Positions 60,661 to 64,000 of a stretch of DNA of 64,000 bases are shown in pieces. Source of the DNA: Pseudomonas marginalis (GTDB lineage: Bacteria; Pseudomonadota; Gammaproteobacteria; Pseudomonadales; Pseudomonadaceae); contig NZ_VTFG01000002.1 of the NCBI RefSeq assembly GCF_008692035.1, positions 62,001 through 126,000 on the forward strand. The letters are read 5' to 3'. The translations under genes and the position numbers were made by a program. How positions within the stretch are numbered: the stretch's first letter is position 1; every line of letters starts with the position of its first letter. The notes below the pieces were generated by a model that saw only the letters and a program-made list of their open reading frames with translations, had not been told where the DNA came from and searched no databases.

Positions 60661-62307
60661 ATGCCCATTGCAGCTGCTGAATATGATTATGTGGTGGTAG
60701 GCGCCGGCCCCGCAGGCTGCCTGCTCGCCAATCGTCTGTCCGCCAACCCCGCCCACCGCGTGCTGCTGCTTGAAGCCGGTGGCCGCGACAACTACCCCTG
60801 GATCCATATCCCCGTCGGCTACCTGTTCTGCATCGGCAACCCGCGCACCGACTGGTGCTTCAAGACCGAAGCCCAGGAAGGCCTGCAAGGCCGTGCGCTG
60901 AGCTACCCTCGGGGCAAGGTGCTCGGCGGCTGCTCGTCCATCAATGGCATGATCTACATGCGCGGCCAGGCCCAGGATTACGATGGCTGGGCGGCGGCAG
61001 GCAACGATGGCTGGGCCTGGAAAGACGTGCTGCCACTGTTCAAGCAGAGTGAAAACCACTTTGCCGGCAGCTCGGAATTCCACAGCGATGGCGGCGAATG
61101 GCGGGTTGAGCAGCAACGGCTGTCCTGGCCGATCCTCGATGCGTTTCGTGAGGCGGCAGCGCAAAGCGGCATCTCCAGTATCAGCGACTTCAATCAAGGC
61201 GATAACGAAGGCTGCGGCTACTTCCAGGTCAACCAGAAGGCCGGGGTGCGCTGGAACGCGGCCAAGGCGTTTCTCAAGCCGATTCGCCAGCGGCCCAATC
61301 TCACCGTGCTGACCGAGGTCGAGGTAGACCGCGTGGTCCTGGAAAACGGCCGCGCCTCGACCGTGATCGGGCGTCAAAACGGCCAGCCAGTGAGCTGGAA
61401 GGCGCGCAAGGAAATCGTACTGTGCGCCGGCTCCGTGGGCTCGCCGGGCATCCTGCAACGCTCGGGCATCGGCCCGTCCAGCGTGCTCAAGCCGTTGGGC
61501 ATCGATGTGCTGCATGAACTGCCAGGGGTCGGCGGCAACTTGCAGGATCATCTGCAATTGCGGCTGATCTACAAGCTGGAAAACGCCCGCACCCTGAACC
61601 AGATCGCCGGTACCGTATGGGGCAAGATGGGCATGGGCCTGCGCTACCTGTATGACCGCAGCGGCCCGCTGTCGATGGCGCCCAGCCAGCTCGGCGCGTT
61701 TGCCCGCTCGGGCCCGGAACAGACCTCGGCCAACCTCGAATACCACGTGCAGCCGCTGTCCCTGGAGCGCTTTGGCGAACCGCTGCACGGGTTCCCGGCG
61801 TTTACCGCCTCGGTCTGCGACCTGCGCCCGCAAAGCCGTGGCCGCATCGATATCCGCTCGGTCAACCCGGCGGATGCGCCGCTGATCCGGCCCAACTACC
61901 TCAGCCACCCGGAGGACCTGCGGGTGGCCGCCGACGCGATTCGCCTGACCCGACGCATCGTCGCCGCACCGGCCCTGAGCCAGTTCAAGCCGGTGGAATA
62001 CCTGCCGGGTGATTCGCTGCAAACCGAAGAACAACTGCACGAAGCCGCCGCGCGTATCGGCACGACGATCTTCCATCCGGTCGGCACCTGTCGCATGGGC
62101 AGCGATAAAGACGCGGTGGTCGACGCCCAGTTGCGCGTGCATGGCGTGCCCGGCCTGCGTATCGCCGATGCCTCGGTCATGCCGCGCATTACCTCCGGCA
62201 ATACCTGTTCACCGACGCTGATGATCGCGGAAAAAGCCGCGCAGCTGATCCTTTCGCCGAACACAAGGAGTCTCGCCCCGGAGAAAGAACTGGTTCATGC
62301 AATCTGA
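60661..62307 (+). CDS. GMC-family FAD-dependent oxidoreductase (choline-dehydrogenase-like)
   Basis: A 548-residue GMC oxidoreductase. The FAD-binding motif is YVVVGAGPAGCLLANRLSAN, GMC signature 1 is YPRGKVLGGCSSINGMIYMR, GMC signature 2 is GSVGSPGILQRSGIGPSSVL, and the C-terminal catalytic His region is TTIFHPVGTCRMGSD with a further GNTCSPTLMIAEKAA. It oxidises a primary or secondary alcohol with FAD. Divergent from the LysR regulator and 65 bases before an MHS permease, it forms an uptake-and-oxidation unit. Substrate unknown. Confidence 0.92.
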   Translation: MPIAAAEYDYVVVGAGPAGCLLANRLSANPAHRVLLLEAGGRDNYPWIHIPVGYLFCIGNPRTDWCFKTEAQEGLQGRALSYPRGKVLGGCSSINGMIYMRGQAQDYDGWAAAGNDGWAWKDVLPLFKQSENHFAGSSEFHSDGGEWRVEQQRLSWPILDAFREAAAQSGISSISDFNQGDNEGCGYFQVNQKAGVRWNAAKAFLKPIRQRPNLTVLTEVEVDRVVLENGRASTVIGRQNGQPVSWKARKEIVLCAGSVGSPGILQRSGIGPSSVLKPLGIDVLHELPGVGGNLQDHLQLRLIYKLENARTLNQIAGTVWGKMGMGLRYLYDRSGPLSMAPSQLGAFARSGPEQTSANLEYHVQPLSLERFGEPLHGFPAFTASVCDLRPQSRGRIDIRSVNPADAPLIRPNYLSHPEDLRVAADAIRLTRRIVAAPALSQFKPVEYLPGDSLQTEEQLHEAAARIGTTIFHPVGTCRMGSDKDAVVDAQLRVHGVPGLRIADASVMPRITSGNTCSPTLMIAEKAAQLILSPNTRSLAPEKELVHAI

Positions 62308-62372
62308 ATAGCGGCGCCAAACCTGGCGCCGACAGTGGAACAACAATAAATAATCACTGTGAGGGCTTCCCG

Positions 62373-63995
62373 ATGTCAGAACATGCTCAAACCCTGGGCT
62401 CGGCCACCAACGCGAGCACCGGTAACGAATCAAGAAAAGTCATCTTCGCCTCGTCCCTGGGGACGGTGTTCGAGTGGTATGACTTTTTCCTCTACGGCGC
62501 CCTGGCGGCGGTAATCAGCAAGCAGTTCTTTGCCGGGGTCAACGACACCACGGCGTTTATCTTTGCCTTGATGGCCTTCGCGGCCGGCTTTGTGGTGCGC
62601 CCGTTCGGCGCGCTGGTGTTCGGCCGCCTGGGCGACATGATCGGGCGCAAGTACACGTTCCTGGTGACCATCATCCTGATGGGCGTGGCGACCTTCTGCG
62701 TCGGCCTGCTGCCAACCTACGCCAGCATCGGCATCGCGGCGCCGATCATCCTGATAGTGCTGCGCATGCTGCAAGGCCTGGCATTGGGCGGCGAGTACGG
62801 CGGTGCGGCCACCTATGTGGCCGAGCATGCGCCGGCCGGCAAACGCGGCCTCAACACCAGCTGGATTCAATCCACCGCGACCCTCGGTTTGCTGCTGTCG
62901 TTGCTGGTGGTGCTGGCATGCCGGTACTTCACCGGCGATCAGTTCGAAGTCTGGGGCTGGCGTATACCGTTCCTGTTCTCCATCGTGCTGCTGGGCATCT
63001 CGACGTGGATCCGCATGAGCCTGCATGAATCGCCGGCGTTCCTGAAGATGAAAGAGGAAGGCAAGGCCAGCAAGGCGCCCATCCGTGAATCCTTCGGCAA
63101 GTGGGAAAACCTCAAGGTCGTGTTGATCGCCTTGTTCAGCATCAACGGCGGCCAGGCGGTGACCTTCTACGCGGCGCAGTTTTACGTGTTGTTCTTCCTC
63201 ACGCAGTTCCTGCGGATGGACCCTGCCCTGGCCAACATGCTGCTGATTATCAGCGTGGTGATCGGCGCGCCGTTCTTTATCTTCTTTGGCTGGCTGTCCG
63301 ACAAGGTGGGTCGCAAGCCGGTGCTGATGCTTGGCTTGCTGCTGGCCACTGCGCTGTACTTCCCGATCTTCAAAGGCCTGGCGCACTACACCAACCCGGC
63401 GATGGACCAGGCCAGCCGCCAGGCACCGATCACCGTGCTGGCCGACCCGGCCACCTGTACTTTCCAGTTCGATCCGGTAGGCAAGGCAAAATTTGACAGC
63501 CCGTGCGACAAGGTCAAGACCTTCCTGGTCAAGCAAGGCCTGCCCTACAGCAGTGCCGCCGCCCCGGCCGGCAGCCCGGTGCAGGTCAGCGTGGGTGAAG
63601 TGCGCATCGACGGCTTCGACGAGGCAGCGCTGCGCGGTGCAGTGGCCCTGGCCGGCTACCCGACTTCTGCGGATGTGGCCCAGGTCAACAAGGTCATGGT
63701 GGTGGTGCTGATCGTGGTGCTGATCCTGATCGCCGCCATGTGCTACGGCCCGCTGGCGGCGCTGATGGTGGAACTGTTTCCAACGCGTATTCGCTACACC
63801 TCGATGTCCCTGCCCTACCACATCGGTAACGGCTGGTTTGGCGGGTTCCTGCCGACCGTGTCGTTTGCGCTGGTGGTGTACACCGGGGATATCTTCTATG
63901 GCTTGTGGTACCCGGTGGTGGTGACGGGGGTGAGCCTGATTGTCGGATTGTTTTGCCTTAAAGAAACGCGGCATGTGGATCTCGACAACAATTAA
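62373..63995 (+). CDS. MFS metabolite:proton symporter (MHS family) with inserted loop domain
   Basis: A 540-residue MHS-family permease (ProP/ShiA-like). It has FASSLGTVFEWYDFFLYGAL in helix 1, GALVFGRLGDMIGRKYTFLV in the helix 2-3 loop, LALGGEYGGAATYVAEHAPA in helix 4-5 and HESPAF after helix 6. Between helices 8-9 and 10, roughly residues 345-445, a hydrophilic stretch of about 100 residues is inserted (ITVLADPATCTFQFDPVGKA to EAALRGAVALAGYPTSADV) with two Cys that could form a disulfide. The family's usual length is 430-500. It ends 5 bases before the window edge. Confidence 0.9.
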   Translation: MSEHAQTLGSATNASTGNESRKVIFASSLGTVFEWYDFFLYGALAAVISKQFFAGVNDTTAFIFALMAFAAGFVVRPFGALVFGRLGDMIGRKYTFLVTIILMGVATFCVGLLPTYASIGIAAPIILIVLRMLQGLALGGEYGGAATYVAEHAPAGKRGLNTSWIQSTATLGLLLSLLVVLACRYFTGDQFEVWGWRIPFLFSIVLLGISTWIRMSLHESPAFLKMKEEGKASKAPIRESFGKWENLKVVLIALFSINGGQAVTFYAAQFYVLFFLTQFLRMDPALANMLLIISVVIGAPFFIFFGWLSDKVGRKPVLMLGLLLATALYFPIFKGLAHYTNPAMDQASRQAPITVLADPATCTFQFDPVGKAKFDSPCDKVKTFLVKQGLPYSSAAAPAGSPVQVSVGEVRIDGFDEAALRGAVALAGYPTSADVAQVNKVMVVVLIVVLILIAAMCYGPLAALMVELFPTRIRYTSMSLPYHIGNGWFGGFLPTVSFALVVYTGDIFYGLWYPVVVTGVSLIVGLFCLKETRHVDLDNN

Positions 63996-64000
63996 ACCGA

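Noticed and set aside
62430..63974. Long open frame antisense to the MHS permease
   Set aside because: Composition is dominated by His, Arg and Gln with no family motifs, while the plus strand encodes a clear transporter.

Overview
The window reads as a chromosomal segment of a Pseudomonas, most likely of the P. fluorescens group. The reasons are high GC with strong third-position GC bias, the gacA-uvrC-pgsA-tRNA-Gly block with a TTG-started gacA, a fluorescens-type REP element, and several Pseudomonas-typical small families (DUF1652, DUF3077/DUF6124-like). Species cannot be fixed from sequence reading alone.

Layout. (1) 1-1276: tail of a urease accessory operon in the order ureG-ureD, which suggests a second, Brucella ure2-like urease set. 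(2) 1408-3875: a metallo-beta-lactamase-fold hydrolase and a dimeric ferredoxin-like protein, divergent from a LysR regulator. (3) 3970-9702: a LacI regulator, a Gfo/Idh/MocA dehydrogenase, a xylose-isomerase-like TIM barrel and a sugar porter, so a polyol or inositol-type catabolic unit, followed by a nitroreductase flanked by gene-remnant scars. (4) 9917-14061: an IclR regulator, an acyl-CoA ligase, a zinc alcohol dehydrogenase and an enoyl-CoA hydratase. (5) 14169-28817: a long co-directional accessory cluster with two TonB receptors, an MFS porter, a DszC/SfnB-type flavin monooxygenase, a periplasmic M20 amidohydrolase, a ThiY/SsuA-like binding protein with no signal peptide and no ABC partners, an APH-fold kinase, a rhodanese, a PnuC-family channel, a bacterial-luciferase-like monooxygenase and a GntR regulator. 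This is the best candidate for an undescribed system: uptake and processing of a sulfur-containing, possibly thiamine-related or N-acylated, compound.

(6) 28946-35303: a chemoreceptor, a long perfect inverted repeat, a decayed group II intron reverse transcriptase, tRNA-Gly(GCC) with its terminator, pgsA, uvrC, gacA, and a divergent phage-type regulator pair. (7) 35339-39197: a GNAT enzyme, a nitrilase-fold amidase, a DAHP synthase preceded by an aromatic-codon attenuator with a second aromatic-rich leader ORF, and an aldo/keto reductase. (8) 39194-43996: a BvgAS-like two-component system plus a degenerate stand-alone receiver. (9) 44265-47940: MgtC and MgtA with a long structured leader. (10) 48218-54807: small housekeeping and hypothetical genes, a structured RNA upstream of a DUF3077-like gene, a nitrilase plus duplicated membrane protein, a triple-PAS LuxR regulator, and DUF1652 with a Shine-Dalgarno-masking hairpin. 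(11) 54770-63995: an MFS exporter, an RcnB-like protein, a PuuR/PuuA-like pair in line with an AlkC-like glycosylase, and a LysR regulator divergent from a GMC oxidoreductase and an MHS-family transporter.

A recurring theme is RNA-level control. At least four genes (DAHP synthase, mgtA, the DUF3077-like gene, DUF1652) have leaders whose predicted helices either terminate transcription or cover the ribosome-binding site. All RNA structures were paired by eye and are inferences.
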